Of a DNA stretch of 64,000 nucleotides, positions 16,739 through 25,358 are shown in pieces. This stretch comes from an uncultured Acidobacteriia bacterium (lineage in GTDB: Bacteria; Acidobacteriota; Terriglobia; Bryobacterales; Bryobacteraceae), in contig CAIQWJ010000093.1 in the NCBI GenBank assembly GCA_903875575.1, forward strand, positions 1 through 64,000. The letters are read 5' to 3'. The notes beneath the pieces are model-generated. The model was given only the letters and a program-made list of their open reading frames with translations, did not search any database and was not told where the DNA came from. How positions within the stretch are numbered: position 1 is the stretch's first letter; every line of letters begins with the position of its first letter. Position numbers and translations under genes: made by a program.

Positions 16739-18401
16739 ACCGCTCCCCCGCATGCTGCTGCTGAGCCTGCTTGCCGCCGCCGCACTGCCCCCAATACAAG
16801 CCCAACCGCCACAGCAATTTCAGCCGCAAGCGCCCCCCACCGGCAACGGGTCCGTCTCCGGCACAGTCACCAACTCGGTGACGGGTGCGCCTGTGCTCCA
16901 CGCGCATGTGATCGTGATGGTCATGGGCAATAGGGGCATGCGCTCCTTCAACGCCGATACCAATGCCCAGGGCGGCTTCACCGTCGAAAAACTGCCACCC
17001 GGGCGGCTCGCCTTCACCGTGGACCGCGCGGGCTTCGTGGCGTCGTCGCAGCTCCTTGCGAATGCCGATCTGCGTCCCGACGAAAAGAGAGAGGGGCTCA
17101 AACTGACCCTCGCCCCCACCGGCGGAATCTCCGGCCGCGTGCTCAATGCCGAAGGTGCCGGTGTCCAGGGCGCGATCGTCTCGCTCGATGGAGCCACAGT
17201 CGGAACCGACCCCGCTACTACAGACGAAAAGGGCCAGTTCCGCATCAGCGGCATCCCCCCGGGCAAGTATCGCCTGTCCGCCAATCCGAACGCAATGCCC
17301 TTCCCCCCGGAGATCCGTACCGACGGCACGCACGAAACCCATGACGCCCGCACCTACTATCCCGACGCGCTCACCGTGAGTGCCGGACTGCGCGTGGAAG
17401 TAGCAGCCGGCACCGAGGTCTCAGGCATCGATATCCGGCTCGTCCGCACCCCTGTCGTCACGCTGAGCGGCAGAGTCGTGGATATACCCGCAGGGAGCAA
17501 AGCGTCGGTTCGCGCGGTCTCCAGTGTGGCCACCGGCGGCACCGTGAAAACGGCGAACATCGTCAAAGCGGATGGCTCGTTCCAGATCTGGCAGCTCGAT
17601 CCGGGAAAATACACCGTGGTCGCCACCACACAGAATCAGGGTTCCGTGCGCGGCCTGCAATCCGCCCCTGTCGATATTGAAGTGCAGGGCCAGGACATCG
17701 GCAATGTCGAACTGCGCATGGTGCAGCCCTTCGACGTATCCGCCCGCCTGGGCTTCGACGATGCCAAAGCGCGCGAACGTCCCACCATGCAGGTACGCCA
17801 GGGTCCGCAGCAGATGGCTCCAGCACAAAACGCCCCGCCCCAACCGCAGCCGCGACGCATCGCACTGCTGCCGCAGGGGCAGACCTTCGTCGGTATGAAC
17901 ATGCAGCAGGCCGATGTTGGCGATGACGAATCATTCACAGCCGAAAAGCTCCAGCCCGGCCGCTACCGCGTGGCACCGTCGTGGGGCGTGTACGTGAAAT
18001 CGGTGAGCATTGGCGGCATGGAAACGGAAGGCGACATCCTCGATCTGCGCAACGGCCCGGTCGGCGATGTCACCGTAACGCTGGGGGCGTTGACCGGCGA
18101 AGTCTCGGGAGTGGTGACCGATTCGAGCGGGCCGGCTGCCGGCGTGAACGTGGTGATCTTCGGGGAAGGCACCTTCGGGCGCCCCCCGATGGGCGCGACG
18201 TCCGCCGCCGATGGCACCTACAAATTCGCGGCGATTCCACCGGGGAAATATCGGTTGCTCGCCGGTGACAACGATATCCTGACACAAGCCACGCGGGGCA
18301 GGGATACGGACGAGTACGCCGACACAGTGGAGACCATCAACGTGCTGCCCGACGCCAAAATCACCAAAACGCTGGTGAAGCGCACGTCAGGTGCGAGATA
18401 A
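16719..18401 (+). CDS. Exported protein with carboxypeptidase-regulatory-like domains, paralogue of upstream gene
   Basis: 560 aa. AAGGAGG, 5 nt before ATG 16719, lies inside the 3' end of the preceding gene, so the two are translationally coupled. Signal peptide PRMLLLSLLAAAALPPIQAQ; then a Pro/Gln-rich stretch and successive CarboxypepD_reg modules (GSVSGTVTNSVTGAPVLHAH, GISGRVLNAEGAGVQGAIVS, GEVSGVVTDSSGPAAGVNVV), each closing with a 'PPGKYRL' strand. It has the same architecture as its neighbour and is probably an old tandem duplication. An internal insert near 365-395 (Gln/Pro-rich) is unlike the rest. Confidence 0.85.
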   Translation: MSSPNSKPLPRMLLLSLLAAAALPPIQAQPPQQFQPQAPPTGNGSVSGTVTNSVTGAPVLHAHVIVMVMGNRGMRSFNADTNAQGGFTVEKLPPGRLAFTVDRAGFVASSQLLANADLRPDEKREGLKLTLAPTGGISGRVLNAEGAGVQGAIVSLDGATVGTDPATTDEKGQFRISGIPPGKYRLSANPNAMPFPPEIRTDGTHETHDARTYYPDALTVSAGLRVEVAAGTEVSGIDIRLVRTPVVTLSGRVVDIPAGSKASVRAVSSVATGGTVKTANIVKADGSFQIWQLDPGKYTVVATTQNQGSVRGLQSAPVDIEVQGQDIGNVELRMVQPFDVSARLGFDDAKARERPTMQVRQGPQQMAPAQNAPPQPQPRRIALLPQGQTFVGMNMQQADVGDDESFTAEKLQPGRYRVAPSWGVYVKSVSIGGMETEGDILDLRNGPVGDVTVTLGALTGEVSGVVTDSSGPAAGVNVVIFGEGTFGRPPMGATSAADGTYKFAAIPPGKYRLLAGDNDILTQATRGRDTDEYADTVETINVLPDAKITKTLVKRTSGAR

Positions 18402-18540
18402 AAGGACTGTCCGTAGTGAGCAGTCCCTGCCTGACATTTTCTCCCGGCTGAGGATTTTGGCGGAACGCTTTACTCCGCGATCTCCGCCAGCTACGATCAT
18501 GAATGCCCGCGATCTGCGCGAAATGAATGGAGCAAAGCAT

Positions 18541-18870
18541 ATGAGCCTGAAGAGCATTGAAATTTCGGTCGACAAAGGAAAGCTGAAACTGAATCCTCCG
18601 ACTTTGCAGGTGGCCCTGGACGATTACGTGCAGTGGTGCGTCAAGCCGAATAACGGCATCAACGCCGCGACAGTCGATGCAACCTCTTGTCCCTTTGGCG
18701 GCGGTGGCATGATCAATATAGGTTGGAACGTCAGCTTCTCACCGTGCTTCCCGTGCCCGGCGCCAGCGATCACACTCAAAGGAAAGTTTCAGTATTCCGT
18801 CTGTGCATGCGTCGGAACCGCCCCAAACAGCGTTTCGCTGGTTGAGTCCGGCGAACTGGTAGTCGGCTAG
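18541..18870 (+). CDS. Small six-cysteine protein, unknown
   Basis: 109 aa from ATG 18541, preceded by GGAG. The frame is open upstream (ATGs at 18499 and 18523), but only this start has a reasonable binding site. No signal peptide is visible. The N terminus (IEISVDKGKLKLNPPTLQVA) looks like a beta-sandwich opening and resembles the start of cupredoxin-like folds; that is a weak impression. Six cysteines occur as QWCVKP, TSCPF, PCFPC and VCAC, some in CxC/CxxC-like spacing suited to a metal site or disulphides. It follows the two surface-protein genes by ~140 bp. Confidence 0.6.
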   Translation: MSLKSIEISVDKGKLKLNPPTLQVALDDYVQWCVKPNNGINAATVDATSCPFGGGGMINIGWNVSFSPCFPCPAPAITLKGKFQYSVCACVGTAPNSVSLVESGELVVG

Positions 18871-19184
18871 GCGAATCGCCGCCTTTCCCTGCCTTCTTGG
18901 CGCTCGTTGCGAACCTTGGTGCCTTTGCGTGCAAAGCCCGGCTCAGTTCTCGTTCGGCTTCTCATCAATGTGGTCGTTTAGTTCACCGCACGATCTCTTC
19001 ACCTTGCGGCTACGCTATCCGTGCACAACCGCGAGCGTGTGGGCCGCAAAGCTGAAGCGATCTTTTTCATTCACAAATTTCACAAAAATATATTCAGCTT
19101 ATTCCTCAATGACTTAACGAAAAACCGCTCCCTGACCCCTTCCCCACGCATGTTACTTATTCAATCGGGAAAGGACCCACAACC
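18871..19184. other. Intergenic region, no gene seen
   Basis: About 314 bp between the Cys-rich gene and the SEC-C gene. No supported gene. The 3' part (about 19060-19130) is AT-rich and probably holds the promoter of the SEC-C gene, whose binding site GGAAAGGA lies ~8 nt before its ATG. Confidence 0.4.
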
Positions 19185-19838
19185 ATGTCAACTCAGGCTC
19201 AGCAAACGGCTAACGCAATTAACTCTCAATCCTCCACCGGCCCCACCTCCGAAGCAGGCCGCGCCACCTCCTCGAAGAACGCCCTCAAACACGGCCTCTT
19301 CTCCACCGCAGACTTCATCCTCCCAGGCGAACAACCCTTTTACGACCACCTCGTCGAATCGCTCGAAAGCGAACTCGCCCCCGTTGGCATCCTCGAAAAC
19401 ACCCTCGTCGCGGAGATCCGCCGCGCCACATGGCGTCTCCGCCGTTGCAGCCTCATGGACGAATGGATTTGCCGGGGGCTCAGGAACCCAATCCTCGAAG
19501 ATTTCGAGGAAAAAACGCAGCTCTCCGTCGACCGCGCCCGCACCCTCTACAATCGCCTGCTCCTCAGATGCCAGGCCGAACTGCGCAAACTTCAGGCCGA
19601 ACGCCGCAGCCGCGAGGCCGCCCCCGTGGAAGTTCCGCAGGCAGCCAGGACAGGCACAGCCCCTGCCCCAATATCCAAATCGGCTTCGTTTTGTAAAAAT
19701 GAAAATCCGCAGCCACCGGTGCCCACAGGCACCGATCTGTTAGCGACGCCGCGAAACGCCGTCTGCAACTGCGGTTCAGGTCAGAAATACAAGCGCTGCT
19801 GTGGTCGGAACGCCCCCGCCATCCTCCACGCTGCCTGA
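19185..19838 (+). CDS. SEC-C motif protein, unknown function
   Basis: 217 aa. GGAAAGGA upstream supports ATG 19185. The N terminus has the short motif GPTSEAGRATSSKNALKHGL, shared by a family of uncharacterised acidobacterial and proteobacterial proteins (from memory). The middle is alpha-helical and charged (about 45-150). The C terminus ends with a complete SEC-C zinc motif, CNCGSGQKYKRCCG, as found at the end of SecA and in many unrelated proteins, where it binds zinc. The phrase GGCTTCGTTTTGTAA occurs inside the gene near 19682 and again just after it near 19842, a sign of a small local duplication. Confidence 0.75.
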   Translation: MSTQAQQTANAINSQSSTGPTSEAGRATSSKNALKHGLFSTADFILPGEQPFYDHLVESLESELAPVGILENTLVAEIRRATWRLRRCSLMDEWICRGLRNPILEDFEEKTQLSVDRARTLYNRLLLRCQAELRKLQAERRSREAAPVEVPQAARTGTAPAPISKSASFCKNENPQPPVPTGTDLLATPRNAVCNCGSGQKYKRCCGRNAPAILHAA

Positions 19839-20343
19839 ATTGGCTTCGTTTTGTAACTTCGTTTTATTCGAACAGGCCGGATACGCGCCATTCCCGTCTG
19901 AGAGCGGAAAACGGAGGACGGACTTAGCAGGGTGCTGAAAAACTCACAAAACCGCTTGCCGGCGCGCGCGGCCTCAGAAGGCGGCTGATGTTTCGACAGA
20001 ACTTACTGCGCCGCGACTGCGAGGGAGCGGTCACAAACCTGCTGTTAGATCTTGCCTCGAAAATGTTCCTTCGAGCGTTGGTTAATATTCAGGGCTTGGG
20101 TTATTGCCTTTTGTTCTTGATGGCCGTCTCTGACGAGGAGCTCCGGCCAATGGTTCTTTCTCAACTGAATATCCCTGTGCGGATTGGCGAGCCCGAACTC
20201 CCGCCGCCGCGGCAGCTTTCGTCGGACCGGCTTTGGGAAATTTGCCAGGCGAACTTGCCCCCGGCTGATTCGATCGCGTTTCCGAACATTTTCATCTCCA
20301 GGAGTGCCCCGCACCTCGGGCCGTAGAGTTGAAAACCGAATAA
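19839..20343. other. ~500-bp region with possible mobile-element remnant, no supported gene
   Basis: It contains the stretch GGGTGCTGAAAAACTC near 19931, which resembles (from memory) terminal sequences of some insertion elements, followed by a GC-rich stretch. A 112-codon plus-strand frame (19988-20326) and a 90-codon minus-strand frame overlap; neither has a recognisable product or ribosome binding site. I see no matching opposite end and no transposase, so at most this is a degraded or solo element end. Confidence 0.35.
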
Positions 20344-22113
20344 CTACTGCGTAACGTTTACGGTCACACCAGGCTGTGACGGGTAGCCGCCCACTATCAC
20401 CTGCACCAGTTCCGTGCCCGGAATCAGGTTTGTCGGAATCTGGAAGTTCACCTGCATCACCCCGGCCACCAGCGAGGGCGATCCACCCGCGTAGGTCGGC
20501 GTCACGAACTGGCTGCCGATCTTCACCTGCACCGCGAGATTCGGCAGTGGGCAGGATGCCGTCGTCACGCAGGTCAGCGACGCGGGCTTGCCGTCCACCG
20601 CTGCGCTCGTATAGCCTTCGCCTGTCGCATAGAGCGTCATGAAACTACCCAGGCGCGCCGGATTCGCAGCGCTGTTGATGGTTCCATCCGCCACGTTGAC
20701 CGCGGCAGCCTGGCCGACGCCGGAAGCATCGCGCGTGAAAACATTCGGCACACGGGCTGAGACCGGCACGGAAGCCGTAAAAGTCTTACCCGAATAGGTC
20801 ACCGCAATCGACGCGCTCGCTGACCCGGAGATCCCATAAGGAGCCACCACCGCTACCAGACCGTTCGATGTATAAACGATCGGCGCGGACGTCCCGTTAA
20901 ACGTAACCGACGTTCCCGCCAATGTGGTCGGAAAGAGCCCGTTGGTGAGAGTGAACTGCGTGAGCGTGGCCGGTCCCAGGCCGGAACCGTATAGAGTCAC
21001 AATCTCGCCTGGCGCGATGGTACCCGGCTGCAGCGCCGAACCGGGCAACTGGCTGGCCGCGTCCTGCACGCCGACCGAAGAAGCGACCGGCACCAGACGC
21101 CGAATGATGTGGTTCTGTGTATCGGCCACCAGGATGCTGCCATCCGGAGCCACAGTCAGTCCGCTGGCCTGATTCAGAGAGGCAAGCGAACCAGGTCCGC
21201 CATCGCCACCATAACCCGGTGCGCCGTTGCCGGCAATCGTAACCACTCCGCCGCCGGGTAGGGCCTTCCGAACCGTCGAACTCGCCCCGTCCACAAAGTA
21301 AAAATTACCCGCTGAATCGATGCCGAGCCCTTTGGGCGTCACGTTGGAAACGACCGTCGTGATGTTGCCGCTCGCATCCACTTTGCGGATATTGTTGTTG
21401 CCGGTGTCGCCGATGTAGAGGTTGCCGGCGGCGTCGATTGCCAAAGAACTGGGGAACGCCAGCGTCGCCTTCGATGCCGCGCCGCCATCGCCGGAGTTGC
21501 CATAAGCGCTGGTGCCTGCGAAGTTGGAAATGACGCCCGCGCTGGTCACCATACGGACCACCGATGCCGCGTAATCGGCCACGTACAGATTGCCCCTGGA
21601 ATCAAGGACCAGCGCACCGGGTGAAATAAACGGAGCACCGGAAGCCGCACCACAGTAAGGCACGGCGGAGTTACCGGCAAAGGTCGTGATACCGGCGGAA
21701 GTATCCACCTTGAGAATCCGGCATGTGGAGGTATCGGAAAGATAGACGTTGCCGCTGGAATCCACCGCGATCCCATGGATATCTGTTAGATTGGCGTTCA
21801 GAATCGCGTCCCCACCCTTGGTTCCAAGAGGGGAGTTGCCTGCCACCATGCTGATGTTGCCGGTACTCAGCGTTACCATGCGAACGGTTCGGGTGTAGTA
21901 ATCGCCAATGTAGATGTTGCCCTTGGAATCCGTGACCACAGTGGACGGCGAGTATAGGTTCGCGCTGGTGGCAGGGGTTGCCGTGAAATCGCCATTAGCA
22001 GGATATAGACCTGAGGCCTGTGGCCTGCCGGCAACCGTGGAAATCGTATACTGCTGGGCGGCAACCAGGCCAGCCGTGGCAAACAACAGGCAAACAGTCT
22101 GGAGACTCTTCAT
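20344..22113 (-). CDS. Exported NHL-repeat protein with TIGR03437-like C-terminal domain
   Basis: 589 aa. Signal peptide SLQTVCLLFATAGLVAA; then about six NHL beta-propeller repeats (residues ~20-335) with the hallmark pattern 'A-x-D-x-x-G-N-(I/L)-Y-(I/V)-(G/A)-D' (DSKGNIYIGDY, DSSGNVYLSDT, DSRGNLYVADY, DAAGNLYIGDT, DSAGNFYFVDG, DGSILVADT). The last ~230 residues match the Solibacter TIGR03437 domain: IAPGEIVTLYGSGLGPATLT, Ig-like strands, and FMTLYATGEGYTSAA. It is exported and the function is unknown. This fusion is characteristic of the Solibacter lineage. No Shine-Dalgarno is seen before ATG 22113. Confidence 0.85.
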   Translation of the reverse strand: MKSLQTVCLLFATAGLVAAQQYTISTVAGRPQASGLYPANGDFTATPATSANLYSPSTVVTDSKGNIYIGDYYTRTVRMVTLSTGNISMVAGNSPLGTKGGDAILNANLTDIHGIAVDSSGNVYLSDTSTCRILKVDTSAGITTFAGNSAVPYCGAASGAPFISPGALVLDSRGNLYVADYAASVVRMVTSAGVISNFAGTSAYGNSGDGGAASKATLAFPSSLAIDAAGNLYIGDTGNNNIRKVDASGNITTVVSNVTPKGLGIDSAGNFYFVDGASSTVRKALPGGGVVTIAGNGAPGYGGDGGPGSLASLNQASGLTVAPDGSILVADTQNHIIRRLVPVASSVGVQDAASQLPGSALQPGTIAPGEIVTLYGSGLGPATLTQFTLTNGLFPTTLAGTSVTFNGTSAPIVYTSNGLVAVVAPYGISGSASASIAVTYSGKTFTASVPVSARVPNVFTRDASGVGQAAAVNVADGTINSAANPARLGSFMTLYATGEGYTSAAVDGKPASLTCVTTASCPLPNLAVQVKIGSQFVTPTYAGGSPSLVAGVMQVNFQIPTNLIPGTELVQVIVGGYPSQPGVTVNVTQ

Positions 22114-22318
22114 TTAGGGTTGGACACCATCGTTCAGTTTTTGCGGTCGGATGCACCGGTCCCGCGGCTTCAAAGGTGAGACGTTCACGCACGGAATTCC
22201 GTTGCGAACTTCTGTTTCGCTCACTCTGAGCCGCAGCCCGACTCTGCCGGATGCGCTAAAGGCAATGATACCAGCGCACCAGCGGCAATCCCGGAACGGG
22301 TATGGCAGAATCGGGATT

Positions 22319-23824
22319 ATGCGATCTGCCTTCACGCGGCGTGGCCTGCTCGAATTGGCGGCGCTGCTGCCTGCCTGGCAGGCGGCAGGACAAGCGCCTG
22401 TCGGGCGCGTGGTAGCTGAGCCCCCGGCGGATCGCGACCCGGTGGAGCAACCCACTCCGGAAAGCTTCCGGGTCTACACGGAAGCCCCGCGGCTCTTTCT
22501 GTCCACCTCGCGCCTGCGCCTGCTCAGGCGGGAACGCGAACGCCGATCCATCCGCTGGGAACAGTTCGAGACGCTCTGGCAGGCAGGCACCCAGTACCCG
22601 GAATTCGGCTGGACGGCGGCGCTCCGGTACCAGATCGCCGAGGAAGGTGCCGTCGGTCGTCAGGCCGTCACCTGGGCCGCCAACGCGGCCCCCGATGGGA
22701 AAGCTCCGGTGTCGGACGGCGTCCTCCGGCAGATCGCAATCGTGGCCGATTGGTGCGCGCCCCTGCTGTCAGCCGACGACAAGGCGCAGATCTATCCGAA
22801 GCTGGAACGGGCGATGGCAGGACCGGCGGGCAACCTCGCCGCCGCGCGGACGAAGACCCTGGCCGCCATCGCGCTCTCGGAGGCGAAGCCGGACTCAGCG
22901 GTGAAAGCCCTCCGCGAAGTATATGAGGGTTTCTGGCTGGGCACGTTCCTCCCCGGCCTGCGCGCGGCGAAATTGCACGTCTCCAGCTCCGACGCCAATG
23001 CCATGTTGGAATTGATGCACGCCTTCCGGGACAACCTGAATTTCGATCTCCGGCAGACCTTCGGCAAGTGGTTCCGCGACTACCCGCTCACCCACATCCT
23101 GGCCCACTACCCTGAACCGTTCCCCGCCGCCGAGAACGAGTACCGGATTCCAGTGGACCCGGAAATGGATAAGCGCGGTCCGGATGTCACGAAGGCCACG
23201 CTCTCACGCGCCGCCGAACTGGCCATGGTGGCGCTCGATTCCAATGCGCCGGAGACCCAGCTGCTCCAGGGCTTCCTGATGAACGACCGCTTCCTGATGC
23301 GCGGGGCGCTGGGTATTACGTATGAAATGCTGTGGGCCAACCCCTACCAGCCGGGCCTGAGTTACTATCATGTGCCGCTGGTGGCGCATGACGAAGTGGG
23401 AGGCGAGTTGTACGTTCGCTCGTCATGGGAAGACGATGCCCAACTGCTCGCCTTCACCGGCGGTCAGCTCCAGTTGTTCGCCAACGGAGAAATGGTGAAG
23501 GTGGACCCCGGCGTGGAACACGTACCGATCGACGTGACGGAGGCCACCGTGTTCTTTGCCCGGGGCACCACAAAGTTCCGTGTGCCCGATCGTAAGCCGG
23601 TGGAACAGCCCCGCAATCCGGCCGACGCCGATCCCGACCAGCCCCCCGACGATCTGCCTCAGGATGACGTCTTCATCATCGGGCTCAACGCAAAGCGCCG
23701 CTATCACGTGGAAGTGGATGGCGAAGGCATGCTGGAAACCGCGTCCGACGTGGGCGGCATCGTCTACCTGCCCGGTCTGCCCGCCGGAGCGAGCGTGAGA
23801 TTCGGTCTGGCCCCGCCGGTCTAG
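22319..23824 (+). CDS. Exported protein, possibly heparinase II/III-like, function unknown
   Basis: 501 aa from ATG 22319. A twin-arginine-like signal opens it (TRRGLLELAALLPAWQAAGQ). The first ~330 residues are alpha-helical, with motifs like PRLFLSTSRLRLLRRERERR and DWCAPLLSADDKAQIYPKLE that recall the alpha/alpha toroid of heparinase II/III-type lyases. The last ~170 are beta-rich (LYVRSSWEDDAQLLAFTGG), as in the beta-sandwich of the same enzymes. This is architectural resemblance only; I cannot confirm a catalytic set. An acidic Pro/Asp-rich linker lies near residue 425. ATG follows a CAGAAT hexamer by 7 nt, with no Shine-Dalgarno. Confidence 0.7.
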   Translation: MRSAFTRRGLLELAALLPAWQAAGQAPVGRVVAEPPADRDPVEQPTPESFRVYTEAPRLFLSTSRLRLLRRERERRSIRWEQFETLWQAGTQYPEFGWTAALRYQIAEEGAVGRQAVTWAANAAPDGKAPVSDGVLRQIAIVADWCAPLLSADDKAQIYPKLERAMAGPAGNLAAARTKTLAAIALSEAKPDSAVKALREVYEGFWLGTFLPGLRAAKLHVSSSDANAMLELMHAFRDNLNFDLRQTFGKWFRDYPLTHILAHYPEPFPAAENEYRIPVDPEMDKRGPDVTKATLSRAAELAMVALDSNAPETQLLQGFLMNDRFLMRGALGITYEMLWANPYQPGLSYYHVPLVAHDEVGGELYVRSSWEDDAQLLAFTGGQLQLFANGEMVKVDPGVEHVPIDVTEATVFFARGTTKFRVPDRKPVEQPRNPADADPDQPPDDLPQDDVFIIGLNAKRRYHVEVDGEGMLETASDVGGIVYLPGLPAGASVRFGLAPPV

Positions 23825-23852
23825 ACCGACAACCCCGGGGCCCAGGCCCCCC

Positions 23853-23965
23853 GCCCAAAGCCGCTCGAGCCACCACAGGACTCCCATTGCCTCAGCCCCT
23901 GCCCAAAGCCGCGCGAGCCGCCAACGACGGCCCAAGTCCCCCGCCCAACACCCCGCGAACCGCCG
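23853..23965. repeat. Three degenerate direct repeats in an intergenic region
   Basis: GCCCAAAGCCGC(T/G)CGAGCC occurs at about 23853 and 23901, and a diverged copy (GCCCAACACCCCGCGAACC) at about 23943. The spacings are 48 and 42 bp. The region is very C-rich and lies upstream of the holin-like gene. Confidence 0.5.
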
Positions 23966-23989
23966 CCCGCGGACAGCCCGGATTTCGGT

Positions 23990-23995
23990 TATGAT
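23990..23995 (+). promoter_or_regulatory. -10 element TATGAT 6 nt before the holin-like ATG
   Basis: TATGAT at 23990-23995 is followed by six bases and then ATG 24002. With normal promoter geometry the transcript would start at or next to the ATG, making a leaderless mRNA. There is no Shine-Dalgarno. No good -35 hexamer is visible. Confidence 0.4.
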
Positions 23996-24001
23996 TGGGC
24001 A

Positions 24002-24340
24002 ATGAGACACTGGCTCATTCATTGGCTGCTCAGCGCGGTGGCGCTGTTAATCGTCGCGAACGTCGTCCCCGGCATTCAGGTGGATGGCCTGGGCTCGGCC
24101 TTCATAGCGGCCATCGTGATCGGTCTGGTCAGTGCCACGGTCGGGCTGGTGCTGAAGATCATGCTGCTGCCGTTCATCATCGTGACGCTCGGCCTCGTGT
24201 ACTTCCTGATCAACGGACTGATGCTGAAACTGGCCTCGGCCCTTGTGCCCGGCTTCCGAGTGAACGGGATTATGGCGGCGACCATCGGTGCGATCCTGCT
24301 GACCATAGTGGATTACTTTTTGAACCAGCTGGTCCTGTAG
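24002..24340 (+). CDS. Phage-holin-IV-like small membrane protein (PF04020 type)
   Basis: 112 aa, almost entirely hydrophobic, with four predicted membrane helices (about 5-22, 30-50, 54-75, 86-108). The pattern NVVPGIQVDGLGSAFIAAIV, FIIVTLGLVYFLINGLMLKL and VPGFRVNGIMAATIGAILL is typical of the 'phage holin family / membrane protein YvlD' group. These are chromosomal proteins in most bacteria despite the name; the role is unclear, perhaps envelope stress. No phage genes are nearby. Confidence 0.85.
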   Translation: MRHWLIHWLLSAVALLIVANVVPGIQVDGLGSAFIAAIVIGLVSATVGLVLKIMLLPFIIVTLGLVYFLINGLMLKLASALVPGFRVNGIMAATIGAILLTIVDYFLNQLVL

Positions 24341-24344
24341 AGTC

Positions 24345-25358
24345 TCACCGCCAGGTCCGGTCGATCTCCCGGCCGAACCACCACACTGAGCCCGCCCACG
24401 CCGCGACGCAGAGCAACAACACCAGAGGACTGCTGTAGACCACGGCGGCTCCAGCCATGGTCATTGGCAGAATCTGCGCGATCGCGTCGCCAAACGACGG
24501 ACCTGCCCGGAACCGCCACCGGTTCTGAAACCGCAGCGTATGGATGCTGGTCTTGTGACCGACGGCGAGCGCCACCAGCGCCGCTCCCATGGCACCCGGC
24601 AGCGATAGCGGCGCGGCCACCAGCAGCGCCATCGTCAGATAGGCAACGTCCTTCGCCAACAGCAGCTTCCAGCCGGCCATAGGCATCAGCCGATACCGCG
24701 TGATCCCCGCCGCGCCCTCCAGCCCGAACAGAGTCAGCGCACACGTCGAGATGGACAGCATCGCGACCATGGTGAGCGGGTAGAAGGCTGCGGGCGGCAG
24801 CAGACCCGCAAGTCGCCAACCGAGACTCGCCAACGCGATCAGCGCGCCGCAGCAAAAATCAAGCGACGCCAGCATCTCCCGCAGATTCTTCCGGATCAAC
24901 TGCCCGAGCGGTCCGGGGAACCGTGGCAACGGCAGCCTGGCTAAACCACTGCCTCGGGCAGCACGCCCTGACGTGAGAAACCCGGTGGCCACCACTCCGG
25001 CGGCCAACAACACGAGTCCATGGGAAGCCCGCTTCCACAACGCCAGCGCCACCACAAGCCAGGTGATGGGATTCAGCCACGGACTCACAATCCGAAGAAT
25101 GCGCCGCTCGATGTCCTCAAGCGGCCAGAGCCGCAACCGCACCGGGGGAATGGCACGAAGCGGGTCGGAACTCATGGGCAGCAGGACGATCACTCCCATG
25201 ATCAGGAGGAGGACGCCAGCGGCAGGCGCGTCCAACATGAACAACAGCGCCACCGCCGTGTAGTTGAGGTTATTGCCGGAGAACCGGAACGAGTGCCGGT
25301 TCCGTTCCGCCGCGCGCGCCAGCCATTTCAGAATGACCCGCGGCCGCGCGAGGTTCAT
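24345..25358 (-). CDS. ABC-2-type transporter permease
   Basis: 337 aa from ATG 25358, which overlaps the stop of the ATPase gene by ATGA and so decides the start against the upstream ATG at 25379. It is an integral membrane protein with several helices (for example YTAVALLFMLDAPAAGVLLL, ITWLVVALALW, MALLVAAPLSLPGAMGAALV, VLLLCVAAWAGSVWWFG). It pairs with the ATPase directly upstream and is the last gene of a three-gene operon. The substrate is unknown. Confidence 0.8.
   Translation of the reverse strand: MNLARPRVILKWLARAAERNRHSFRFSGNNLNYTAVALLFMLDAPAAGVLLLIMGVIVLLPMSSDPLRAIPPVRLRLWPLEDIERRILRIVSPWLNPITWLVVALALWKRASHGLVLLAAGVVATGFLTSGRAARGSGLARLPLPRFPGPLGQLIRKNLREMLASLDFCCGALIALASLGWRLAGLLPPAAFYPLTMVAMLSISTCALTLFGLEGAAGITRYRLMPMAGWKLLLAKDVAYLTMALLVAAPLSLPGAMGAALVALAVGHKTSIHTLRFQNRWRFRAGPSFGDAIAQILPMTMAGAAVVYSSPLVLLLCVAAWAGSVWWFGREIDRTWR

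Noticed and set aside
24002-24340. Holin as a sign of prophage
   Set aside because: This family (PF04020 type) is a normal chromosomal membrane protein and there are no other phage genes nearby.
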